Assembly: GCA_016932895.1 (NCBI GenBank)
Contig: JAFGCA010000206.1
Coordinates: 1 to 9,016, forward strand
Length of the DNA stretch: 9,016 bases
Direction: 5' to 3'
Source of the DNA: Sedimentisphaerales bacterium
GTDB taxonomy: Bacteria > Planctomycetota > Phycisphaerae > Sedimentisphaerales > SG8-4
In this document: piece by piece, positions 1 to 6,501 of the stretch
Numbering within the stretch: the stretch's first letter is position 1
Layout of the letters: each line of letters opens with the position of its first letter
Notes under the pieces: generated by a model
The model's database searches: none
The model's input: the letters and a program-made list of their open reading frames with translations, nothing else
Told to the model about the DNA's origin: nothing
Position numbers and translations under genes: made by a program

Positions 1-127
1 GGTCGATGACAACAAGGACGAGGTCGGAAAGGGTGTAACGGTATCCCCGGGCGGAAAAGACCACAAAAGAACAAGAATCGCCCATTAGGAGTATAAGAGA
101 GGGAACTGTGAGCGGAAGCAGTTGTCC

Positions 128-133
128 TATAAT
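128..133 (+). promoter_or_regulatory. TATAAT -10 box just upstream of the sigma factor ATG
   Basis: A perfect TATAAT hexamer ends five bases before the ATG at 139, so normal -10 spacing would put the transcription start on or next to the start codon. The best -35 match (CTGTGA at 106-111, 16-base spacer) is only 3 of 6. No Shine-Dalgarno sequence lies in the right place for the ATG, which fits a leaderless mRNA. The hexamer could also be chance in an A/T-richer upstream stretch. Confidence 0.45.
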
Positions 134-138
134 AGTGT

Positions 139-1044
139 ATGAGCGACGTGCAGGAATCAGACCGGGGTGTACTGGAAGCCATTCGGCGCGGGGACGCCGA
201 AGCGTGGTCCCGCCTTATCGACGAGTACCAGGGCCGTCTGCTGCGCTTTGCTTTGGCGCGCGTTGCCCAGCCGGCGGACGCCGAGGACATCGTTCAGGAG
301 ACGTTCACCTCGTTCATCAGAGTGGTCAACACCCTTCAGATCCACGTCAGCCTCGAAACCTACCTCTTCGGCATCCTGCGCAATGAGATCGTCAATCGCT
401 TTCGGACCCGCTGGGCCCGGGCCGTCTGCCTGATCCAGGACGTCTACCGCACGGGCACCGACGACGCCCCGGGCGATCCGCTCGCCCAGGTATCGGCCCC
501 CGGCCCCAGCGTGACATGGTGCGTCAGTCGCGACGAAGAACACCGATTGCAGCAGCAGATCCTGGGCGCGGCGCTGCGCCACCTGGTCGGGGATCTGCAA
601 AAGGCGCTCAAGTTTCGCGATCTCAAGATTGCCGAGCTGGTCTTCTACTGCCAGTTGGCCAACACCGCCGTGGCCAGACTGCTGGACGTGAACAAGGGAT
701 TGGTCAGAGTAGTCAAACACCGTTGTCTCAAACGCATCCGCGCCGACGTCCTGGCGCACTCCCGAACGACGGAGGTCTCGCTGTCATTCTCCGAAGACCT
801 CCTGACCGAGGCCTGGGAAGAGCAGCGTCTGAGCTGCCCCAAGCGCAGCACGCTGGGCGCCTTCCTGCTGGAAACCCTGTCCCCGGAATGGTTCGACTAC
901 GTGGACTTCCATCTGACCACCCTCGGTTGCCACTTCTGCCGCGCCAGCTTCAAAGACCTCCAGGAGCAGCAAGACAGGGAGCAGCATACGAGCTTCCGCC
1001 GGCGCATCCTGACCTCCACCGCCGGCTTCCTTTCCTGCGCGTGA
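139..1044 (+). CDS. ECF-like sigma-70 family RNA polymerase sigma factor with a zinc-finger-like C-terminal tail
   Basis: Predicted to bind core RNA polymerase and direct it to a specific set of promoters in the cytoplasm. Region 2 spans about residues 16-91, with the core-binding motif DAEDIVQETF at 47-56 and the -10 recognition helix around LETYLFGILRNEIVNRFR (72-89). After a variable linker, region 4 with its helix-turn-helix lies at about 164-201 (LANTAVARLLDVNKGLVRVV). Region 3 is absent, as in ECF factors. At 301 residues it is about 100 longer than a minimal ECF factor. The extra tail (about 205-301) carries C233, then H258, C264 and C267 after a TLGAFLLETLSPEW segment, which resembles the zinc-binding anti-sigma (ZAS/zf-HC2) pattern. 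An in-frame TAG at 133-135 rules out any start before 139. The gene is convergent with the lipoprotein gene downstream. No separate anti-sigma gene is seen in the window. The sigma assignment is firm; the ECF subgroup and the role of the tail are inferred. Confidence 0.9.
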   Translation: MSDVQESDRGVLEAIRRGDAEAWSRLIDEYQGRLLRFALARVAQPADAEDIVQETFTSFIRVVNTLQIHVSLETYLFGILRNEIVNRFRTRWARAVCLIQDVYRTGTDDAPGDPLAQVSAPGPSVTWCVSRDEEHRLQQQILGAALRHLVGDLQKALKFRDLKIAELVFYCQLANTAVARLLDVNKGLVRVVKHRCLKRIRADVLAHSRTTEVSLSFSEDLLTEAWEEQRLSCPKRSTLGAFLLETLSPEWFDYVDFHLTTLGCHFCRASFKDLQEQQDREQHTSFRRRILTSTAGFLSCA

Positions 1045-1126
1045 AGCGTCGTTCGTGAAGCGTATCTCGGCAAACCCGAGCGTCACGCCTCACGAGATAC
1101 ACTTGACGAGATACGCTTCACGAACG
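1042..1126. repeat. Nest of 14-base tandem repeats in inverted orientation
   Basis: Two tandem units beginning TGAAGCGT (1042-1055 and 1056-1069, 11 of 14 identical) face two tandem units beginning CGAGATAC (1093-1106 and 1107-1120, 12 of 14 identical) on the opposite strand sense. The second and fourth units are exact reverse complements. A partial copy, ACGCCTCA at 1085-1092, precedes the third unit. The first unit overlaps the sigma factor stop codon, and the array ends two bases before the lipoprotein stop. The arrangement is seen directly; that it belongs to a dispersed family is a guess. Confidence 0.75.
1050..1126. terminator. Long hairpin between convergent genes, candidate bidirectional terminator
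   Basis: Positions 1050-1069 and 1107-1126 are perfect 20-base reverse complements, separated by 37 bases. The stem sits exactly between the stop codon of the sigma factor (1042-1044, plus) and that of the lipoprotein (1128-1130, minus), where a shared terminator would be expected. There is no T-run after either arm, so it is not a classic intrinsic terminator. It could instead protect 3' ends or pair the two antisense transcripts. Confidence 0.5.
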
Positions 1127-1127
1127 T

Positions 1128-1535
1128 TCACTTTCCCGCGATGGCGCCCATGGAAAAGCTGCGGGTGCGCAGGCTCGAGGGCAGGCGGTGGGCCTTGACC
1201 ATCGTGTAGCCCCGTTTCTTCATGCAGCCGGCGAAGACGTTCGCCTCGTACATCTGGCCCTCGGACAGCCAGGTATCGAGCCGGCCCTCGGCAGGGAAAA
1301 CGTCATCGGGGGCAGTGCCGTGCGAATACGACAGGGAACTCGGGTTGCGCGCAAAGCCCGGATATTCGTCGGCCACCGCCGCGCGGGCCTCCTGCCGCGC
1401 GTAGCGTTTGCAGGCACAGTAGTCTTCTCGGGCTCGTTCGAGATCTCTTTCGGGATGATACCAGTAGCAGGAGGGCTTACTGCACCCGGCCGCAACAAAC
1501 AACAGCATCGTGCAAACTACCGCTGGAGTTCTCAT
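1128..1535 (-). CDS. Small Cys-rich lipoprotein, function unknown
   Basis: A 135-residue protein with a short basic N-terminus, a hydrophobic core and a lipobox-like end (VAAGC, C18 as the lipidated cysteine), so it should be exported and anchored to a membrane by lipidation. The lipobox has Ala rather than Leu at -3, which is acceptable but not ideal. The mature part contains further cysteines at about C23, C39, C41 and C102, with a CACK pair and a GCMKKRGY motif near the C-terminus. GCM-x-x-(R/K)-G-(Y/W) endings are common in small bacterial lipoproteins of unknown role; here the cysteines could form disulphides outside the cytoplasm. An AGGTG sequence about eight bases upstream of the ATG is a fair ribosome site. 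The gene lies 117 bases downstream of the other minus-strand gene, with a hairpin between them. I do not recognise a specific family. Confidence 0.72.
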   Translation of the reverse strand: MRTPAVVCTMLLFVAAGCSKPSCYWYHPERDLERAREDYCACKRYARQEARAAVADEYPGFARNPSSLSYSHGTAPDDVFPAEGRLDTWLSEGQMYEANVFAGCMKKRGYTMVKAHRLPSSLRTRSFSMGAIAGK

Positions 1536-1597
1536 GCCACACCTGCCCCGGAAGGCAAATCAAAAAGCAAACAGTCAAATGCGAAGACAAGGAACTG

Positions 1598-1616
1598 ATG
1601 CCCGCGTCGCGGGCAT
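1598..1616 (-). terminator. Hairpin after the minus-strand HEAT-like gene
   Basis: ATGCCCGCG at 1598-1606 and CGCGGGCAT at 1608-1616 are perfect reverse complements around one base, giving about eight usable GC-rich pairs with a three-base loop. It begins 37 bases beyond the stop of the 1653-2792 gene. On the minus strand it is followed by a mixed T-rich stretch rather than a clean T-run, so termination may be partial and let some transcription reach the lipoprotein gene. Confidence 0.45.
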
Positions 1617-1652
1617 TCCACATATTTGATTTTTGATCTTCCGCGCGGGCGG

Positions 1653-2792
1653 TCACTGCTGCGGGGGCGCTTGCGCCCCGGCCACCGCCTGGCTTCGAGG
1701 CGGATCGGGCAGCGTCAAAGGCGTGCTGCGACCGCTGCCGGCCGGACCGTAGGTGAAGTTGAGCCGGCCCACCAGGGCTCCGGCCTGATTGCCCGCACCC
1801 AACAACCGGTCATGTTCGGCCTGAAGCGCATTGATGTTATTCTCTTGCAACGCCATCGTCAGAGTCGCCTGCGAAGCCCCCATCAGCTTGCTGAGGCACT
1901 TGTTCTCCACTTCGGCCACCACCGAGGCCAGATAGTCCCTCGAGTTCGCCGGCAGGACGCCCAACTGCTGGCCTTTGATATACCTCTGAATGACAAACGA
2001 GGTAAGCTGGCCGAAACGTTTCCCCAATTCCGGCTTGGCGGCGCTACCGGAGGCGAGCTTGTCGCTGAGCAGTCTCAAAACGGTGCCGTCCACCAGCTCG
2101 TACCGAACGCTCCAATCCGCGTACCGCGAGATTCGCGTATCGGCCACACGGACCAGCAACTGCTCGGCCCCGGGCGTGGCATGACGACCAGCGAATTCCG
2201 CCATGAGGTTCAGGACCTCCGGGCTGCTGCTATCGACGACAGCGCTGCAATCGGCGAAGATTCGGCCGGCCAACTGCGCCGCGCCGGACTGATTCTGCCC
2301 CAGCTTGGCCCACAGGGACGGACTGGTCGCTGAGCGGACCGCCCAGTACCGCACGGCGTTGTTTTCGTGCGAAATCATCGCCACCGCCAGGTCCGCCAGT
2401 TGCGGGTAGCCCAGGCTGTCGATCAGGATCAGCAGATTCGCCATAACCTTGAACCGCCGGGCCGGATCGGAAATACCCCGAGCCTCCTGCAAACCGGCCG
2501 AGATACGCGCATAAGCCGACTGCGAATACTGATTCGCGTACTGAGCCTGCGTGCTCTGATAATTCAGAATGATCGTGCGGATTTTCGCCACTTCGGTGAA
2601 ATCGACGGTCCGCACGATATCACCGACCGCGTCGTCCATGAAATCGTCGATGATCTGTAAGTCTTGCTGTGTCAGGACGTTCTTGCCCTTGACCGTCTCG
2701 ATCCCGCTCGTGTCGACCACGGCCCGGGAAATCGAGAAGGCCAGTACAAGACCACCGACGATGATGGCGAAAACCGCGCGTTTTGCGTTCAT
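1653..2792 (-). CDS. Membrane-anchored all-helical protein with HEAT-like segments, family unknown
   Basis: I do not recognise this gene. The 379-residue product starts MNAKRAVF and has one hydrophobic segment at about residues 5-25 (AVFAIIVGGLVLAF), either an uncleaved anchor or a signal peptide without a clear cleavage site. The rest looks alpha-helical. A stretch at about 105-160 (ARRFKVMANLLILIDSLGYPQL, then AVRYWAVRSA) resembles paired HEAT-type helices, with a Gln/Tyr-rich patch (STQAQYANQYSQSAY) before it. The last 25 or so residues are Pro/Ala/Gln-rich and probably disordered. An ATG at 2825 would add 11 residues (MEGFFERDANE), but it lacks a ribosome site and puts charged residues before the anchor. 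The ATG at 2792 has AGGGA ten bases upstream and fits the candidate promoter. A scaffold or interaction role outside the cytoplasm is possible but is inference only. Confidence 0.78.
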   Translation of the reverse strand: MNAKRAVFAIIVGGLVLAFSISRAVVDTSGIETVKGKNVLTQQDLQIIDDFMDDAVGDIVRTVDFTEVAKIRTIILNYQSTQAQYANQYSQSAYARISAGLQEARGISDPARRFKVMANLLILIDSLGYPQLADLAVAMISHENNAVRYWAVRSATSPSLWAKLGQNQSGAAQLAGRIFADCSAVVDSSSPEVLNLMAEFAGRHATPGAEQLLVRVADTRISRYADWSVRYELVDGTVLRLLSDKLASGSAAKPELGKRFGQLTSFVIQRYIKGQQLGVLPANSRDYLASVVAEVENKCLSKLMGASQATLTMALQENNINALQAEHDRLLGAGNQAGALVGRLNFTYGPAGSGRSTPLTLPDPPRSQAVAGAQAPPQQ

Positions 2793-2836
2793 CTCGTTAG
2801 CATCCCTTTCAAAAAAACCCTCCATCGAGTTTATCC

Positions 2837-2865
2837 AGCTTAACTTTTTGCCGCATTATTGTCAA
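2837..2865 (-). promoter_or_regulatory. Candidate sigma-70 promoter for the HEAT-like gene
   Basis: Read on the minus strand, a perfect TTGACA (2860-2865) is followed by a 17-base spacer and TAAGCT (2837-2842). The -10 matches only 3 of 6. Transcription would begin near 2830, leaving about 38 bases of leader before the ATG at 2792. This supports that start over the ATG at 2825. Confidence 0.4.
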
Positions 2866-3116
2866 GCGAAATCGAATGGGAGAGCGTTTCAGAGCCCCGA
2901 ACGCACGTCAGGGCCGCCTGATTTTGTCGATCCACCGCGCGGCCGCGAGCCTTACGTCCGGTAATAATACGTCTGTACAGCGCCGGAATCACCGGCAACC
3001 CACCCGGGCGGCGATGAAGCGAGCTATATACCCGGCAATGCTCCCTGTAGCAATAGTCGCGACGTTATCAGACGTACAATCCTTCGCGACATTTCCGCGC
3101 GACGATCCCGGGACGG

Positions 3117-3145
3117 TTGTTTGAGCCGGCGGATTTTGGTACCAT
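3117..3145 (+). promoter_or_regulatory. Candidate promoter for the DUF362 fusion gene
   Basis: TTGTTT (3117-3122) is followed by a 17-base spacer and TACCAT (3140-3145), with TG one base before the -10, as in extended -10 promoters. Each box is an imperfect match (3 and 4 of 6). A TACAAT at 3075-3080 is a better -10 but has no matching -35. Confidence 0.3.
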
Positions 3146-3230
3146 TGACCGCGAGCCCTCCGCAGGCGCCGGGCGACCGGGGCCGCGGAAGCGCATTTCA
3201 GGGGGCAGAAAAGAGGCATTCGGAACGAGT

Positions 3231-3236
3231 GGAGGT
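3231..3236 (+). promoter_or_regulatory. Ribosome binding site that sets the DUF362 fusion start
   Basis: GGAGGT lies nine bases before the ATG at 3246. The reading frame stays open upstream to an ATG-less stretch at 3117, but that extension is Gly/Arg-rich and lacks a ribosome site, so 3246 is preferred. Confidence 0.65.
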
Positions 3237-3245
3237 GCAGGAACG

Positions 3246-6200
3246 ATGCGGATCTGGAAAAAAAACGCCCGGAGAGTGTGTCCCAAGACAGGTCGCGCGA
3301 TTGAGGGCCGGCGGAGATATCGTTGGTTGCCCTGGGTTTTTCCCCTTGCCGGGCTGGTCTCGCTGATCTGGTTCCTGGTACGCGTCATTCCCAAGCCCTC
3401 GCGGGCGACGTATCCGTGCCAGCGGTTCGCGGCCCCCATCGCCGGCGGTTTCGTGGCGTGGCTGGCGGGCATCGTCGGCTCGACCCTGGCGTATCACAAG
3501 GCCAGACGGCTGCTGGGCCGGGCGCGGTACGCGACGGCCGGTGTGTTTCTCGCGATAGCCGTAGCGGCCGTGTGGTGGTCGGTCAGCGTGACCTGCGACA
3601 GCGGCGCCCGCGCGGATTTCGTGCCCACGGACCCGCCGAACACGCCGATGGGCGCAGGCCGGGGCATTCATCCGGGCCGCGTTGTATGGGTGCACGAGCC
3701 CGAGGCCACGCTCTGGGACGGCACCAGCGGCGCCTGGTGGGAAGACCAGAACACCGATCCGGCTACGGTCGACTACATGGTCTCGCAGGCGATTCGTACG
3801 CTGACCGGCGAGCCGAACAACGCGGCCGCCTGGGACGCCCTGTTTCGGCATTTTAATCGCGTGCGCGACCTGGGCGACGTCGGCTATCAGCCCGGCGAGA
3901 AGGTCGTTGTCAAGATCAACATGAACCAGGACAGCGGCGGCCGCTGGGGCGCCGACGACGGCATGCCCAGCCCGCAAATGATCGAGTCGCTGCTCGACCA
4001 GCTCATTCACGTCGCCGGCGTGCCGGGCTCGGCGATCACGATCTACGACGCCGCACGCTACATCGGCGACCCGATCTACGACCGAATCAGGAGCAAGACG
4101 GACCCCAATTTCCAGAGCATCCGCTTCGTCGTCTCCTCCGGGCGGTCCGGCCGAATCGGGGCCTCTCGCGACACCGCCCATCCCGTCCGTTTCGGCAACC
4201 AGAACATCGCCGCCGCCTATCTGCCGCAGTCCGTGACGCAGGCGAAGTACCTCATCAATATGGCCCTGCTCCGCGCGCACAGCCTCTTCGGCGTCACCGC
4301 CTGCGGCAAGAACCACTTCGGCTCGACGTACTTCAACGGCAACGGCTGGACCCCCTCGCCCCTGCACAACTACGGGACCCGAACCAACGCGATGGGCACC
4401 TACAACTGCCTCGTCGATCTCATCGGCCACGCCCATCTCGGCGGCAAGACCCTGCTGTACCTGATCGACGGACTGTACTCGGCGCGGAACCAGAGTGTCG
4501 AGGTGATCAAGTACGCCTCGTTCGGCGACGACTGGTGCTCGAGCCTCTTCGCCTCGCAGGACCCCGTCGCCATCGATTCGGTCGCGCTGGACTTCATTCG
4601 CAACGAGCCGAGAGCCACCGACTGCACGGGCCAGGGTGTCGACAACTACCTGCATGAGGCCGCCCTGGCCAACGACCCGCCCTCGGGCATTCGCTACGAC
4701 CCGGAAGGCGACGGGACGCGCCTCCAGAGCCTGGGCGTGCACGAGCACTGGAACAACCCGGTCGACAGGCAGTATTCGCGCAATCTCGGCACGGGCGAGG
4801 GGATCGAGCTGGTCGTGCCGGCCTTGACCAGCGCCGACGGGCCCGTCCACAATGTCACGCAGGACACACGCTACGACTACATCCGCCACGCGGTCCAGGA
4901 TGCCAACGAAGGCGACGAGATCGTCGTGGCCCCGGGCCTCTATCGCGAGACGGTCGATTTCGCCGGCAAGAACCTGACGCTGCGGTCCGAGGACCCCGGC
5001 GACCCCGACCTCGTGGCCCAAACCGTCATCGACGGCAGCACGCAATGCGTGGCCTTTACCGGCGGCGAAGAGCCCAACTGCATCCTGGCGGGCCTCACCC
5101 TGACCGCAGCGATCCGGGGCATCTATTGCGACGGCGCCGCGCCCACGATCGTGAACTGCCGCGTCGTGGATAATGACGAGGCGGGCGTCAAGATGGGCGA
5201 AGGCTGCAACCCGACCATAGCCAACTGCATCATCGCCGGCAACGGCGCCGCGGGTATCGATATGTGGGCGCCGCGCGGCGGACGATTCACCAAGCACAAC
5301 CAGGCGACCATCGCGCACTGCACCATCGTCGGCAACGGCGCCGAGGGCGTCTGCGGCGACGAGCCCATCGTCGTCAACTCCATCGTCTACGACAACGGCA
5401 GCGGTGGCGATGCGGCCCAGATCGACGCGACCGCTCCCGTGGTCGATTACTGCGACGTCGAAGGCGGCTATCCGGGAACCGGCAACATCGACCTGCCGCC
5501 CGGCTTCGTCGCGCCGGATGACTATCATCTGCTGCCGACCTCGCCCTGCATCGACGCGGGCGACCCGGACTTCGTCCTCGAAGGGCTCACCACCGACATC
5601 GACGGCACGCCCCGCGTCGCCGGCGCCCGCGCCGACATCGGCTGCGACGAATTCGCCGAGGAGCCCCAGGTCTGCCTGACCTGGCTGGGCCATGCAAGCG
5701 TGAAGATCGCCTGCGAGGATGCGGTTGTCTACGTGGACCCGCGCCGCATCAGCGGTACGCCCCGCGACGCGACGCTGGTCCTGGTGACACACAGCCACGG
5801 CGACCACTACTCGGCTTCCGACGTCGCCAGAGTCAGCGGGCCGCAAACCGAATTCGTCGGGCCCCCCGACGTCGTTCAAACCTATGGCAGCGGCCAGACC
5901 CTCGCACCGGGCCAGACGATCGAGGCCGCCGGCCTGCTCATCACGGGCGTGGCCTCCTACAACACCAATAAGCCCAACCACCCCAAGAGCCGGAACTGGC
6001 TCGGCTTCATCGTCGAGATCGGCGGTAAGCGCGTTTACGTCGCCGGCGACACCGACCTGACCGAGGAGATGAAGGCCCTGCGGGATATCGACGTGGCGTT
6101 CCTGCCGGCCGGCGGCACGTACACCATGGACGCCGCCGAGGCCGCCGAGGCCACGCAGCACTTCCAGCCCGCGCTGGCCATCCCCTACCACTGGGGCGAC

Positions 6201-6338
6201 GTCGTCGGCACGCTCAGCGACGCGGAACGCTTCGTCCTGCTGGCCGCCTGCAACGCGAAGGTCATGACGACCGGCGAAACGCTCTGCAGCGACGAATGGG
6301 CGACCCACTTCAAGCCCGAACCAAGCCCCGGCCGCTGA
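3246..6338 (+). CDS. Membrane-anchored DUF362 / right-handed beta-helix / metallo-beta-lactamase-fold fusion protein
   Basis: A 1030-residue protein in four parts. Three hydrophobic helices lie at about 27-48, 62-83 and 95-115; with a basic N-terminus and HKARRLLGRAR between helices 2 and 3, the large C-terminal part should be outside the cytoplasm. DUF362 follows at about 145-455, with KVVVKINM (219-226), ACGKNHFG and the typical SQDPVAIDSVALDF; its role in this setting is not known. A parallel beta-helix runs from about 542 to 803, with repeating (A/T)I(V/A)NC-type rungs and the PCIDAGDPD...DIDGTPR...DIGCDEF ending common in such proteins. The C-terminal 809-1030 is a metallo-beta-lactamase fold of the UlaG-like/Lactamase_B_3 type: LTWLGHAS, T-H-S-H-G-D-H (H849, H851, D853, H854), H912, GDTD (D935) and PYHW (H982). 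All expected metal ligands are present, so hydrolase activity is plausible. The substrate is unknown; a carbohydrate or cell-surface target is a guess from the beta-helix. The frame is intact throughout. Confidence 0.88.
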   Translation: MRIWKKNARRVCPKTGRAIEGRRRYRWLPWVFPLAGLVSLIWFLVRVIPKPSRATYPCQRFAAPIAGGFVAWLAGIVGSTLAYHKARRLLGRARYATAGVFLAIAVAAVWWSVSVTCDSGARADFVPTDPPNTPMGAGRGIHPGRVVWVHEPEATLWDGTSGAWWEDQNTDPATVDYMVSQAIRTLTGEPNNAAAWDALFRHFNRVRDLGDVGYQPGEKVVVKINMNQDSGGRWGADDGMPSPQMIESLLDQLIHVAGVPGSAITIYDAARYIGDPIYDRIRSKTDPNFQSIRFVVSSGRSGRIGASRDTAHPVRFGNQNIAAAYLPQSVTQAKYLINMALLRAHSLFGVTACGKNHFGSTYFNGNGWTPSPLHNYGTRTNAMGTYNCLVDLIGHAHLGGKTLLYLIDGLYSARNQSVEVIKYASFGDDWCSSLFASQDPVAIDSVALDFIRNEPRATDCTGQGVDNYLHEAALANDPPSGIRYDPEGDGTRLQSLGVHEHWNNPVDRQYSRNLGTGEGIELVVPALTSADGPVHNVTQDTRYDYIRHAVQDANEGDEIVVAPGLYRETVDFAGKNLTLRSEDPGDPDLVAQTVIDGSTQCVAFTGGEEPNCILAGLTLTAAIRGIYCDGAAPTIVNCRVVDNDEAGVKMGEGCNPTIANCIIAGNGAAGIDMWAPRGGRFTKHNQATIAHCTIVGNGAEGVCGDEPIVVNSIVYDNGSGGDAAQIDATAPVVDYCDVEGGYPGTGNIDLPPGFVAPDDYHLLPTSPCIDAGDPDFVLEGLTTDIDGTPRVAGARADIGCDEFAEEPQVCLTWLGHASVKIACEDAVVYVDPRRISGTPRDATLVLVTHSHGDHYSASDVARVSGPQTEFVGPPDVVQTYGSGQTLAPGQTIEAAGLLITGVASYNTNKPNHPKSRNWLGFIVEIGGKRVYVAGDTDLTEEMKALRDIDVAFLPAGGTYTMDAAEAAEATQHFQPALAIPYHWGDVVGTLSDAERFVLLAACNAKVMTTGETLCSDEWATHFKPEPSPGR

Positions 6339-6361
6339 TCCCCCGATGGCACGGCGGGGGA
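6339..6361 (+). terminator. Weak GC hairpin after the DUF362 fusion gene
   Basis: TCCCCCG (6339-6345) and CGGGGGA (6355-6361) form a seven-base stem with a nine-base loop, directly after the TGA at 6336-6338. No T-run follows, so it is at best a partial or factor-assisted terminator. Confidence 0.35.
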
Positions 6362-6424
6362 GGACTCGCCCCGGCGAAAACTCTGCATCTCCGTTACGCA
6401 CCTGCTCCGATGTGCGCGGTTTCG

Positions 6425-6453
6425 TTGCCCGTGGCAGGAGGTTCGATTAGAAT
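6425..6453 (+). promoter_or_regulatory. Candidate sigma-70 promoter for the methyltransferase/propeller gene
   Basis: TTGCCC (6425-6430, 4 of 6) and TAGAAT (6448-6453, 5 of 6) are spaced by exactly 17 bases. Transcription would start near 6460, about 42 bases before the ATG at 6502. This is the best-formed promoter in the window and suggests transcription independent of the upstream gene. Confidence 0.5.
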
Positions 6454-6487
6454 GGCCTCGTGGCTTCGATGTTGACCGTGCTGCCCC

Positions 6488-6494
6488 AAGGAGG
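6488..6494 (+). promoter_or_regulatory. Strong ribosome binding site that sets the 6502 start
   Basis: AAGGAGG is placed seven bases before the ATG at 6502. In-frame alternatives at 6469 (ATG) and 6460 (GTG) have no ribosome site and would add residues ahead of the signal peptide, so 6502 is chosen. Confidence 0.8.
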
Positions 6495-6501
6495 CCTGCA
6501 T

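Larger units (their letters stand above)
2793..3245. other. Divergent intergenic region with short repeated motifs
   Basis: These 453 bases separate the divergent genes at 2792 (minus) and 3246 (plus), and no convincing gene is seen in them. They hold a candidate minus-strand promoter (2837-2865), a candidate plus-strand promoter (3117-3145), and a small GCCGG-5-CCGGC hairpin at 2982-2996. They also hold four copies of a GACGT core (2953-2958 and 2968-2973 reversed; 3061-3065 and 3071-3075 forward), and two copies of TCGCGAC (3057-3063, 3084-3090) flanking a TACAAT at 3075-3080. These could be operator or alternative sigma sites, but short GC-rich words recur by chance. Confidence 0.4.

Noticed and set aside
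2..88. A 28-codon open stretch ending in TAG at the left edge, possibly the end of an upstream gene
   Set aside because: It is too short to recognise, its codon use turns A-rich, and no motif is visible. It remains possible but unsupported.
108..386. A 92-codon GTG-started frame overlapping the sigma gene
   Set aside because: Its translation is Arg/Gly/Ser/Pro-rich with no motif and overlaps region 2 of a clear sigma factor in another frame. Only its ribosome site is of interest, noted as a finding.
3198..6401. A 1067-codon open frame on the minus strand, opposite the DUF362 fusion gene
   Set aside because: The frame is a mirror of a GC-rich gene. Its translation is Val/Asp/Gly/Ala/Arg-rich with no recognisable domain, while the plus strand carries clear motifs along its whole length.
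6452..6475. A seven-codon ORF (MASWLRC) with AGGAGG ten bases upstream, as a possible leader peptide
   Set aside because: The best promoter puts transcription start near 6460, downstream of its ATG, and such short frames with a purine-rich lead arise often by chance.
6454..6496. GGCCTC (6454-6459) pairing with GAGGCC (6491-6496), which would mask the ribosome site of the 6502 gene
   Set aside because: The stem is only six pairs across a 31-base loop, and the left arm would be mostly absent from an mRNA starting near 6460.
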